A DNA stretch of 64,000 nucleotides from Bordetella genomosp. 10. Its GTDB lineage: Bacteria; Pseudomonadota; Gammaproteobacteria; Burkholderiales; Burkholderiaceae_B. Location of the stretch: the NCBI RefSeq assembly GCF_002261225.1, contig NZ_NEVM01000005.1, positions 1,054,001-1,118,000 of the forward strand, given 5' to 3'. Under the pieces are notes generated by a model. The model made no database searches, had not been told where the DNA came from, and saw nothing but the letters and a program-made list of their open reading frames with translations. Both the position numbers and the translations under genes were made by a program. This document shows positions 45,532 to 52,610 of the stretch, piece after piece. Position 1 is the stretch's first letter; the number at the start of each line of letters is the position of its first letter.

Positions 45532-47070
45532 ATGCCGTACTACAGCGTGCTCTTCCAGGACCCGGCCGCGGCGGATGCGGTATGGGCCGCGCCGCCCCCG
45601 GCGCCCGAATTTTTCGGCGACCTGAATCTGGACCAGGCGGTGCGCCACGCCATCTCGCCGCGCGAGCAGTACGACCTGGCGCCCTTCTTCCACGCTCCCC
45701 TGCACAGCCGCGAGGACATCGCCTATCGCCACGAGGTCTTCCGCGACATGGAGGACGCCTCGCTGGTCAACGACCTGGAGCGGTTCACCGAGGCCATGCG
45801 GCAGATGCGCACGCACGCCGAACAGACCGCCAAGCTCTACCATCCCCTGCAACGCCAGCGCTGGTTCGTCGAGACGGTGCTGCGCTACTGCAAGGCCGCG
45901 CTCACGCTGTTCGACTCGCTCGAATCCGCGGCGCTGCGCTCGCACGCGCTGCTGGGCCTGCGGGACTACCTGGACGGCTATCTCGCCTCGCCCGCCTTCA
46001 CCGGCCTGCACGGCACGGCGCAGCAGGTGCTCAACGACCTGGACGGCGTCGCCTATACGGTCCAGATCGACGGCCCCACCTTCATCGTGCGCAACTACGA
46101 GGACGAGCAGGACTACAGCCAGGTCATCGCCTCGGTCTTCGAGAAATTCCGCCAGGGCGAGGTCAAGGACTACCGGGTGGAGTTTCGCGACTATCCCGAC
46201 ATGAACCATATCGAGTCCCAGGTGCTGGAGTTCGTGGCGCAGCTCAACCCCGCCATATTCGCGCGCCTGGCCGAATTCGAGGCCGGCCACCAGGATTTCC
46301 AGGACACCACCGTCACGCGTTTCGACCGCGAGGTCCAGTTCTACCTGGCCTACCGGGAGCTGATCGCCCGCTTCGAGACCATCGACCACGGCTTCTGCTA
46401 CCCGGAAATCTCCACCGACAAGACGGTGCGCTGCGTCGACGGCTTCGACCTGGCGCTGGGATGGGCGCTGCTGACCGCCGGCAAGCGCGTGGTCCGCAAC
46501 GACATGGCGCTCGAGCACGGCGAACGCATGATCGTGGTGACGGGGCCCAACCAGGGCGGCAAGACCACGTTCGCCCGCATGTTCGGCCAGTTGCACTACC
46601 TGGCCGCGCTGGGCTGTCCGGTGCCGGCCACGTCGGCCACGCTCTACCTGTGCGACCGCATCTTCACGCACTTCGAGCCCCAGGAAGACATCGGCACGCT
46701 CAGCGGCAAGCTGCAGGACGACCTCATGCGCATCCGCCGCATCCTGGACGAGGCCACGCCGTCGAGCATCGTCATCATGAACGAGATCTTCACCTCGACG
46801 ACGCTGGCCGACGCGCTTTTCCTGAGCCAGCGCGTCCTGGAGCGGGCCATGGCGCTGGACCTCATCGGCGTGTGGGTCACCTTCATCGACGAAGTGGCCT
46901 CGCGCGACGGCCGGGTGGTGAGCATGATCAGCACCGTGAACCCGGCGCAGCCGACGCAGCGCACCTTCAAGGTCGTGCGCGGGCCGGCCGAAGGCATGGC
47001 CTATGCCCTGTCCCTGGCCGCCAAGTATGGATTGACCTTCGATCGAATCCGGGAGCGCATCGCCTCATGA
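45532..47070 (+). CDS. MutS-like ATPase A
   Basis: A 512-residue protein with only the core (lever/clamp) and ATPase parts of MutS; the mismatch-reading N-terminal domains are absent. Walker A is GPNQGGKTTFARMFGQ (from residue 338). The Walker B position reads SSIVIMNEIFTSTT, with Asn where MutS has Asp. It starts MPYYSVLFQDPAAADAVWAA. The AGGAGG ribosome site is five bases before ATG 45532. It overlaps its partner by ATGA. MutS-related genes under fluoride riboswitches are known, but their function is not. Binding to a nucleic-acid branch structure is only inferred. Confidence 0.85.
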   Translation: MPYYSVLFQDPAAADAVWAAPPPAPEFFGDLNLDQAVRHAISPREQYDLAPFFHAPLHSREDIAYRHEVFRDMEDASLVNDLERFTEAMRQMRTHAEQTAKLYHPLQRQRWFVETVLRYCKAALTLFDSLESAALRSHALLGLRDYLDGYLASPAFTGLHGTAQQVLNDLDGVAYTVQIDGPTFIVRNYEDEQDYSQVIASVFEKFRQGEVKDYRVEFRDYPDMNHIESQVLEFVAQLNPAIFARLAEFEAGHQDFQDTTVTRFDREVQFYLAYRELIARFETIDHGFCYPEISTDKTVRCVDGFDLALGWALLTAGKRVVRNDMALEHGERMIVVTGPNQGGKTTFARMFGQLHYLAALGCPVPATSATLYLCDRIFTHFEPQEDIGTLSGKLQDDLMRIRRILDEATPSSIVIMNEIFTSTTLADALFLSQRVLERAMALDLIGVWVTFIDEVASRDGRVVSMISTVNPAQPTQRTFKVVRGPAEGMAYALSLAAKYGLTFDRIRERIAS

Positions 47071-48644
47071 AAGCCTATCTCATGCACCACGACCGCGATT
47101 TCGATCCGCGCCGCCCCTTGCCGCTGAACGGCCGCGACCTGCTCGACGACCTGGAGCTGCACGGCATGCTGGAGACGATGGCCGCCGACGACGAGCTCGT
47201 GCTGGACGTCTGCCGCGCCGCGCTGCTGGGCGCGACGCGCAGCGACGCCGAGACCATCCGCCACCGGCAGCAGGTCCTGGCCGACGCCCTGGCGCACCCG
47301 CAGTTCATCCGCGACCTGTACACGCTGGCCACCAGCGCGCAGGAAGTGCGCAAGAAAGGATACTGGGGGCTTTCGCTGCACCATGCCTCGGGGGTGCTGC
47401 ACGGCGCGGTCGACTTCGTCGGCAACATCATTCCCCTGCTGCGGCAGGTCCGCATGCTGGCCGCCGAGGGCGGCGTCAACTTCCAGTCCGAGGGACTGCG
47501 CCGCCTGTTCTCGATGCTGGAGGCGGAGCTTTCCGACGACTATATCGCCCTGGTGCAGCAGCACCTGAAGACCTTGAAGTTCTCCCATGGCTTCGTCATG
47601 AGCGCGCGCATCGGCCAGGGGAACAAGGGACGCGACTACGTGATCCGCACGCCCAACCCCGACACGCGCGGCTGGATACGGCGGCTGTTCGACCGCCGCC
47701 TGCCGCCCCAGCACTACACGCTGTCGCCGCGCGACGAGGCGGGCGCGCGGGCCCTGTCGGAGCTGGGCGACCGCGGCATCGACCCGGTGGCCAACGCCGT
47801 GGCGCAATCGGCGGAGCACATCATGAGCTTCTTCATGATGCTACGCACCGAACTGGCCTTCTACATCGGCTGCATCAACCTGCACGAACGCCTGATGGCC
47901 GAAGGCCAGCCGGTATGCATGCCCCGGCCCCTGCCCCAGGACGAACGCCGCCTCGCCTTCAACGGGCTCGCGGACCTGGCCCTGGTGCTCAAGCTCGGCC
48001 GCAAGGTCGTGGCCAACGACCTCGCCGCCGACGGCCGCGACCTGGTCATCATCACCGGCGCGAACCAGGGGGGCAAATCCTCCTTCCTGCGCGGCATCGG
48101 CGCGGCGCAACTGATGATGCAGTCGGGCATGTTCGTCACGGCCGCCGCCTTCAGCGCCAACCTGTGCAACGGCATCTACACGCACTACAAGCGCGAGGAA
48201 GACGCCGGCATGGAAAGCGGCAAGTTCGACGAGGAGCTCAAGCGCATGAGCCAGATCGTGGATCTCATCGCCGGCGACGCGCTGGTCCTGTTCAACGAGT
48301 CGTTCGCCGCCACCAACGAGCGCGAAGGGGCGGAGATCGCGCGGCAGATCGTCGACGCCCTGTTGAGCCGGCGCATCAAGGTGCTGTTCGTCAGCCACCA
48401 GTTCGAGTTCTCGCACGGCTTCCTGCGCCGGGGACTGCCGAACGCGCTGTTCCTGCGCGCCCAGCGCCAGGACGACGGCGCGCGCACCTTCAAGATCGCG
48501 GAAGGAGAGCCGCTGCAAACCAGCTACGGCCTGGACCTGTATCGCAACATCTTCGGCGCCGACGCGGCGCCGGCGGACGGCGAGACCCCCGCGCCGGTCC
48601 CGGAAGCCGAGGGCGAGGCCGAGCGGCGCGAAACGGTCCCGTGA
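47067..48644 (+). CDS. MutS-like ATPase B
   Basis: A 525-residue partner of ATPase A. The long helical N-terminal half (HRQQVLADALAHPQFIRDLY) is followed by Walker A GANQGGKSSFLRGIG (from residue 331) and Walker B DALVLFNESFAATNEREG, again Asn in place of Asp. The two proteins probably form a heterodimer, as MutS ATPase sites are composite (inference). The acidic, Pro-rich tail (ADGETPAPVPEAEGEAERRE) is dispensable-looking. ATG 47067 overlaps the previous stop by four bases. Confidence 0.85.
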   Translation: MKAYLMHHDRDFDPRRPLPLNGRDLLDDLELHGMLETMAADDELVLDVCRAALLGATRSDAETIRHRQQVLADALAHPQFIRDLYTLATSAQEVRKKGYWGLSLHHASGVLHGAVDFVGNIIPLLRQVRMLAAEGGVNFQSEGLRRLFSMLEAELSDDYIALVQQHLKTLKFSHGFVMSARIGQGNKGRDYVIRTPNPDTRGWIRRLFDRRLPPQHYTLSPRDEAGARALSELGDRGIDPVANAVAQSAEHIMSFFMMLRTELAFYIGCINLHERLMAEGQPVCMPRPLPQDERRLAFNGLADLALVLKLGRKVVANDLAADGRDLVIITGANQGGKSSFLRGIGAAQLMMQSGMFVTAAAFSANLCNGIYTHYKREEDAGMESGKFDEELKRMSQIVDLIAGDALVLFNESFAATNEREGAEIARQIVDALLSRRIKVLFVSHQFEFSHGFLRRGLPNALFLRAQRQDDGARTFKIAEGEPLQTSYGLDLYRNIFGADAAPADGETPAPVPEAEGEAERRETVP

Positions 48645-48689
48645 CGCCCCGGCGGTCGGCACGCGTCGTCGATACCGGACCGCCCTCGC

Positions 48690-49313
48690 CTACTTCGGCC
48701 GGATGCCCTCCAGGTGGGCCGTGTCGTTGATACGGACGACCTGGATGCCGCGCGGACCGATCTCGATCTCGTTGATGCAGCAGGGACTCTGGGCCAGCGT
48801 CCAGTAGGCGGACAAAGGCTGGTCCAGCAACTGCAACAGCAGCGCGCGGTTCACGCTATCGTGCCCGACGAGGAAGACCTCGCCGCGCGGATGGCGCGCC
48901 AGCACGTCCCGCAAGCCATCGGCCGTGCGCGCGACCAGGTCCTGCAACGACTCGCCGCCGGGAAACCGTATCAGGTGCGGACGCTCGAACCATAGGCGAT
49001 AGAGATCCGCCGCGTCCCGCCGGACGTCTTCATGCGCCTTTCCCTGCCACTGGCCGTAGTCGATGTCGTGCAGACCTTCGAGCGGCTGCCCCGCGACGCC
49101 CAGCGCGCGCGTAATGGGAAGGGCCGTCTGCACGCAGCGGCCCAGCGGGCTCGTGTACAGCGCGGCGGGCTTGCCGCGCCGCGCCAGGCGGCCGGCCAGG
49201 GCCTCGGCCTGTTCCTGCCCGAGGGCGCTGAGCGGCAGCTCGGCCCGGCCCCGGAAGCGCTCCGGGGCGATGCCCTCGACGTGGCCGTGGCGCATGAGAA
49301 GAAGCGTGGTCAA
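48690..49313 (-). CDS. Histidine phosphatase family protein
   Basis: A 207-residue phosphoglycerate-mutase-like enzyme. The catalytic motif LLLMRHGHVEG carries the phospho-His. LYTSPLGRCVQTALPIT gives the second Arg, and EVFLVGHDSVNRALL gives the second His. It dephosphorylates small molecules; alpha-ribazole phosphatase and acid phosphatase members look alike. Start TTG 49313 is chosen because AGAGG lies nine bases upstream; TTG 49322 would have no spacing. It is the last gene of the riboswitch 3 operon, 67 bases after DUF190 copy C. Confidence 0.87.
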   Translation of the reverse strand: MTTLLLMRHGHVEGIAPERFRGRAELPLSALGQEQAEALAGRLARRGKPAALYTSPLGRCVQTALPITRALGVAGQPLEGLHDIDYGQWQGKAHEDVRRDAADLYRLWFERPHLIRFPGGESLQDLVARTADGLRDVLARHPRGEVFLVGHDSVNRALLLQLLDQPLSAYWTLAQSPCCINEIEIGPRGIQVVRINDTAHLEGIRPK

Positions 49314-49380
49314 TGCGTGCAACCTCTACGAAAAAATAAACCCACTGAAAAGGCCATCAAAAAAGCCATCAAAAAAGTCA

Positions 49381-49710
49381 CTACAGCGAATCGGGCTGTC
49401 CGATGGTGCCGAACTCCACGTGGCTCTTGGCGTAGAACAGGTGCAGGCCACTCTCCTCGCGCAGGCGTTGCAGCAGCGCGTCGCACTCCTTCTCCGAGAC
49501 GACCATGGTGATTTCTATCGGCTGGTCGGCCAGGTCGAAGAAGCGCGCCGAATGCAGACGGTGATGGCTGCCCACGCCCTCCTGCGCGGCCAGGAGCGTC
49601 GCGCCCCGGATCTCCATGGACTGCACCAGCTTCAGCAGCCACTGGTGCAGCGGTTGCCGATGGTGGTATCGGTCCTGTTGGGTAAAGAAGGTCAATTGAT
49701 AGCCTTCCAT
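49381..49710 (-). CDS. DUF190 protein (copy C)
   Basis: A 109-residue DUF190 protein: MEGYQLTFFTQQDRYHHRQP, HRLHSARFFDLADQPIEITM and LFYAKSHVEFG. It is closely related to copy A at 42985-43308. A GGAGG site lies five bases before ATG 49710. It belongs to the leftward operon led by fluoride riboswitch 3 and comes after a 45-residue membrane peptide gene. Possible GlnB-like sensor or exporter partner (family inference). Confidence 0.92.
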   Translation of the reverse strand: MEGYQLTFFTQQDRYHHRQPLHQWLLKLVQSMEIRGATLLAAQEGVGSHHRLHSARFFDLADQPIEITMVVSEKECDALLQRLREESGLHLFYAKSHVEFGTIGQPDSL

Positions 49711-49760
49711 GGCGGCCTCCGTCGTATTGAAGCCGGGGGCGGCCACACCCCCGGGTCGTT

Positions 49761-49898
49761 TCACTCGGAACAGCGGCGAGTGTCGGGGGATCGGGTCCGC
49801 ACAAGGCGTATGGCGCGTGGGCGGCCCATGCCGGACAGCCTGCTCAAGCATCCATAAGCGAGCAGGACCAGCAGCAGATCCATGGCGAGGTGATTCAT
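49761..49898 (-). CDS. 45-residue membrane peptide in the riboswitch 3 operon
   Basis: A small gene of 45 codons. The peptide starts MNHLAMDLLLVLLAYGCLSR, one probable membrane span, and ends with a basic tail containing RPRAIRLVRTR. The ribosome site AAGGAG is five bases before ATG 49898, as strong as any in the window. It is the first reading frame after fluoride riboswitch 3 and its terminator, and 50 bases before DUF190 copy C. I do not know a family for it. The strong start and operon position argue for a real gene; a comparison in related genomes would settle it. Confidence 0.65.
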   Translation of the reverse strand: MNHLAMDLLLVLLAYGCLSRLSGMGRPRAIRLVRTRSPDTRRCSE

Positions 49899-49957
49899 GT
49901 CGTCTCCTTCCGGGCAATGAGGGAAGTGCATCGGGAGACTGGAGAGGGCAACAAGCG

Positions 49958-49992
49958 AAAAAAAACCTACCGCTCCCTATCCAGGGCAGTAG
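49958..49992 (-). terminator. Intrinsic terminator of riboswitch 3
   Basis: On the minus strand CCTACTGCCCT pairs with AGGG and GCGGTAGG (about ten pairs, one bulged A), followed by eight T. The 5' arm begins with CCTAC, the last bases of the aptamer, so fluoride-bound aptamer and terminator exclude each other. This is the clearest ON-switch platform of the six. Confidence 0.9.
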
Positions 49993-50042
49993 GCATCATC
50001 AGCCGCGCGGGGCGGCGGTTAGCGGAGGAATGCCATCTCCGG
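49989..50042 (-). promoter_or_regulatory. Fluoride riboswitch 3 (small peptide, DUF190 C, phosphatase)
   Basis: Minus strand: GGAGATGGCATTCCTCC, TAACCGCC and GGCTGATGATGCCTAC, with all aptamer landmarks and a GC-rich P3 hairpin. The overlapping intrinsic terminator follows directly. It heads the leftward operon 49898-48690. Confidence 0.97.
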
Positions 50043-50154
50043 TGGCTAGTTTGCGACAGTCCCGGCAAAAAGGCAATCGGGCCTGCCCCGGGGATGCATG
50101 GGCCCGTCCTTGGGATAGCCAGGCCTGGCCCGAGGACCAATGCCAGGGCCGGGA

Positions 50155-51495
50155 CTAACGCCGCGTGCCGGCCGGCGAACCGGCAGCCGCGGCGGCGGGC
50201 GCGCCGGCCGGGGGCACCAGCCGGACGGCCTGTATCGTGCGGCCGTCGACCCGCACGATCTCCAGGCGCCAGCCGTCGACGGTGACGTGCTCCCCGGCCT
50301 GCGGCAGGCGCCGCAGCTTGCTCAGGATCAGGCCGGCCACGGTCTTGTAGCCGGGCGCCTCGGCATCGCGCAGCGACAGGAATTCGGCCAGGTCGTCGGC
50401 CGGCATGGTGCCCGGGACCAGATAGCTGCCGTCGGACTGGCGCTTGACGTCCTGCGCGCCGCGCTCGTCGCGCTCCAGCTCCGGCACGTCGCCGGCCAGC
50501 GCTTCCAGGACGTCGGTCAGCGTGACGATGCCCATCAGGGTGCCGAACTCGTCCACCACGAACAGCATTTGCGCCCGCGCGTGCTTCAGCTTGTTCAACA
50601 CGGTCATGACCGTGGCGGTGTCCGGAACGAAGACGGGCGGCGTGAGCAGCGGCGCCAGGGCCATGCTCTGCTCGGCCAGGTATTGCCGCAGGAAGTCCTT
50701 CTTCGCCACCACCCCGACGGGATGATCGAGATCGCGTCCGCTGGTGACCACCAGCTTGGAACAGGGGGAATGGGCAATGCGCTCGATCGCCTCCTCGCGC
50801 GGCATCTCCTGGTCCACCCATTCCAGTTCCTGGCGGGACGTCATGATGGTGCGGACGGACCGGCTGCCCAGTTGCAGGATGCTCTCCATCATGTCGTGCT
50901 CGGCGTGGCGCAGCACGCCGGACTGCACGCCGCTGGCGATGACGTACCGGATTTCCTCCTCCGTGGTCTGCGGACCGCGCCAGTCCCGCACGCCCAGCAC
51001 CCGCAGCACGCCATCGGTGGACCACAGCAGGGCCCAGATGAAAGGGCGGAAAACGCCCATGCTCAGGCGCACCAGCGGCAGCGCCAGCAAGGCGCAGCGC
51101 TCGGGAGCCGACAGCGCGAGCCGCTTCGGCAGCAACTCCCCCAGCACCAGGGTCAGGTAGGTCGTCAGCACCACGGCCAGCAGCGAGGCCAGCGGCTGGA
51201 CGTAGCCGTTCGCGGCGTCCGCGCCCAGCATCGCGGCCGCCTGGGCGAACGCGTGTTCGAACGCCACCACGCAGAAGGTGCCGGCCAGGATGCTGGCCAT
51301 CGTCACTCCCGACTGGGTCGTCGCCAGGAAGGCGCCGGGCTCCTCCTTCAGCGCCTGGACGCGCGCGGCGGCGCCGTGGGCCGCCGACTGCGTCTGCAAC
51401 CGCTCCGGGCGCGAGGCGACGAGCGCCAGCTCGGCCACGTTGAAGAACGCCGTCACGGCCAGGAGCAGGACGAACAATCCGATGTAGAAAAACAT
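50155..51495 (-). CDS. CNNM/CorC-HlyC family transporter
   Basis: A 446-residue membrane protein. The DUF21/CNNM membrane domain covers residues 1-190 (FFNVAELALVASRPERLQ, TYLTLVLGELLPKRLALS). A CBS pair follows (RTIMTSRQELEWVD, QMLFVVDEFGTLMGIVTLTD). The C-terminal CorC_HlyC domain ends YKTVAGLILSKLRRLP. Members move or sense Mg2+, Co2+ or Na+. It sits between two riboswitch units but is not downstream of either on its own strand, so fluoride control is not indicated. Mg2+ handling could still matter because fluoride acts through Mg-F complexes (inference). Confidence 0.92.
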   Translation of the reverse strand: MFFYIGLFVLLLAVTAFFNVAELALVASRPERLQTQSAAHGAAARVQALKEEPGAFLATTQSGVTMASILAGTFCVVAFEHAFAQAAAMLGADAANGYVQPLASLLAVVLTTYLTLVLGELLPKRLALSAPERCALLALPLVRLSMGVFRPFIWALLWSTDGVLRVLGVRDWRGPQTTEEEIRYVIASGVQSGVLRHAEHDMMESILQLGSRSVRTIMTSRQELEWVDQEMPREEAIERIAHSPCSKLVVTSGRDLDHPVGVVAKKDFLRQYLAEQSMALAPLLTPPVFVPDTATVMTVLNKLKHARAQMLFVVDEFGTLMGIVTLTDVLEALAGDVPELERDERGAQDVKRQSDGSYLVPGTMPADDLAEFLSLRDAEAPGYKTVAGLILSKLRRLPQAGEHVTVDGWRLEIVRVDGRTIQAVRLVPPAGAPAAAAAGSPAGTRR

Positions 51496-51607
51496 GGCAA
51501 GCGATCCTGAAAGAGGCATCGGCGCCACGCAACGAGCAGGCCGGGCGCCCGACGACGAGGGGAAAGTGTAGGCACGGCGATTTCTTTGATGATAGGATGA
51601 TCGCCCA

Positions 51608-51663
51608 GGAGATGGCATTCCTCCTGTATCGAACTGCCGGACCGTCCGGCTGATGATGCCTAC
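51608..51663 (+). promoter_or_regulatory. Fluoride riboswitch 4 (192-residue protein)
   Basis: GGAGATGGCATTCCTCC, GAACTGCCGGAC and GTCCGGCTGATGATGCCTAC. The usual AACCGCC is AACTGCC here; the P3 stem GCCGGAC/GTCCGGC is perfect. It ends 22 bases before the GTG start of the gene it precedes. Confidence 0.95.
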
Positions 51664-51686
51664 GACTTCTTTCAAGGAGATCGTAG
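51660..51686 (+). promoter_or_regulatory. Ribosome-site-sequestering hairpin of riboswitch 4
   Basis: CTACGA at 51660-51665 (the end of the aptamer) pairs with TCGTAG at 51681-51686. Inside, CTTC pairs with the GGAG of the ribosome site. The start GTG (51686-51688) is at the edge of the stem. This predicts translational control: fluoride-bound aptamer frees AAGGAG. It differs from the terminator type at riboswitch 3. Confidence 0.75.
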
Positions 51687-52264
51687 TGCTATCCGACCTT
51701 TATTCCTACACGGCGCGCAACGCGCTACCCCCCGATCCCGTGCCGCGCGACGCCATCGAAGCGCACGGCCGCCATGCCCCGACGATGCAATGGGCCGTCC
51801 TGGGATTGGACGATGCGGAGATCTTCCGCTGCCCCAGCCTGGAGCAGGCCTACCGCGCCATCGAACGGCTGCGGCCGCAACTGAACGAGAAGGCGGCCAA
51901 GGCCTTGCGCGTGGCCGAAGCGGCGCCGGAAGTTGCACCGGAACCGACGACGCTGGAAGCCATGCCGGAAGGCGCCCTGGAAGCGGCGCGCCGCCTCGAC
52001 GACGGCGAAGGTTCCGGCCCGGGCGGCGCCAGCGTGCCCGATTGCACGTGGCTGCTGCGCCGACTGGGATACGTCACGATCTTCGCGTTCAGCCGGGACG
52101 ACAGCGACGCCCAGTTCCTGGTGGTGGGCCGCGACGGCCAGCGCGTCGAGGGGCCCACGCTGACCGCCGCGCTGCATGCCTTGCTGCGCGCGCGCGATTG
52201 CGCGTCCAGGCTCCCGCCGGCCGCCGGCCCCGCGCCGTCTTCCTGGCCGGACGACGACGTCTGA
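51686..52264 (+). CDS. Unrecognised 192-residue fluoride-riboswitch protein
   Basis: I do not recognise this protein. GTG 51686 is set by AAGGAG six bases upstream. It is soluble, with two similar units of about 29 residues: residues 35-63 (QWAVLGLDDAEIFRCPSLEQ then AYRAIERLR) and 143-171 (QFLVVGRDGQRVEGPTLTAA then LHALLRAR). Both read as beta-beta-turn-alpha. They are joined by an acidic Ala/Glu/Pro-rich segment (AAPEVAPEPTTLEAMPEGAL). It is the only gene after riboswitch 4 before riboswitch 5 begins. A role in fluoride stress is implied by control only. Confidence 0.75.
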   Translation: MLSDLYSYTARNALPPDPVPRDAIEAHGRHAPTMQWAVLGLDDAEIFRCPSLEQAYRAIERLRPQLNEKAAKALRVAEAAPEVAPEPTTLEAMPEGALEAARRLDDGEGSGPGGASVPDCTWLLRRLGYVTIFAFSRDDSDAQFLVVGRDGQRVEGPTLTAALHALLRARDCASRLPPAAGPAPSSWPDDDV

Positions 52265-52284
52265 CCCTGCCATTGCGGGGACAG

Positions 52285-52313
52285 TTGCCGAGTCCATCAA
52301 ACCCAGTTAGAGT
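52285..52313 (+). promoter_or_regulatory. Sigma-70 promoter of the Ehr operon
   Basis: TTGCCG (-35), a 17-base spacer and TAGAGT (-10). The predicted start near 52320 is just before the riboswitch 5 aptamer. Confidence 0.65.
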
Positions 52314-52323
52314 AATTCAGCAC

Positions 52324-52375
52324 GGAGATGGCATGCCTCCGATAACCGCCGACCCCGTCGGCTGATGATGCCTAC
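52324..52375 (+). promoter_or_regulatory. Fluoride riboswitch 5 (Ehr operon)
   Basis: GGAGATGGCATGCCTCC, TAACCGCC and GGCTGATGATGCCTAC. One base differs from the other copies (GGCATG for GGCATT). P3 is GCCGAC/GTCGGC. A downstream hairpin pairs CCTA and TTTCC near the aptamer end with GGAAA and TAGG at 52396-52408, covering the purine-rich site before the small frame at 52416. Confidence 0.95.
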
Positions 52376-52415
52376 CGATTTCCTGTTTCCCACGCGGAAA
52401 GGATAGGTGGCGTCG

Positions 52416-52610
52416 ATGAGAAAAAGAACCAATCTCTCCGTGCATGGCCAGGCGCCGGCCCCGCGGTCCATCGCGCGGCATAGTCATTCCCATATTCATC
52501 CCCTTCCCCATCTCCATCCCTATCGCGCGCCCGCACCGCCCCGCGCGTCGCGTTTCGCGTCGACCCTCGGGTCTCTCCCCATCATCGGGCGCAGGGAGAC
52601 GGCGCGATGA
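52416..52610 (+). CDS. Possible 64-residue leader peptide
   Basis: A short frame starting MRKRTNLSVHGQAPAPRSIA, then His/Pro-rich (HSHSHIHPLPHLHPYRAP). AGGTGG lies five bases before the ATG, and the stop overlaps the first Ehr gene as ATGA, so translation could be coupled. Composition is unusual and may simply reflect the simple-sequence DNA. It could be a real small protein, a coupling leader, or not translated. Confidence 0.35.
   Translation: MRKRTNLSVHGQAPAPRSIARHSHSHIHPLPHLHPYRAPAPPRASRFASTLGSLPIIGRRETAR

Larger units (their letters stand above)
52265..52606. other. Leader region of the Ehr operon
   Basis: 342 bases holding a promoter, fluoride riboswitch 5, an expression-platform hairpin and a short possible leader frame, each listed separately. 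The stretch 52490-52540 is a pyrimidine-rich CCATC-type simple sequence. Confidence 0.7.

Noticed and set aside
45387..47066. Long rightward frame joined to MutS-like ATPase B
   Set aside because: It is an out-of-frame shadow of ATPase A (Arg/Pro/Gly-rich); the family start is ATG 47067.
45532..48644. True mismatch repair protein MutS
   Set aside because: The N-terminal mismatch-recognition domain and its Phe-x-Glu motif are absent, and the Walker B Asp is Asn.
51496..51605. A seventh fluoride riboswitch before the CorC-type gene
   Set aside because: The minus strand here has ATGCCT and GTGCCTAC-like bits but no GGAGATGG core or P2/P3 helices.
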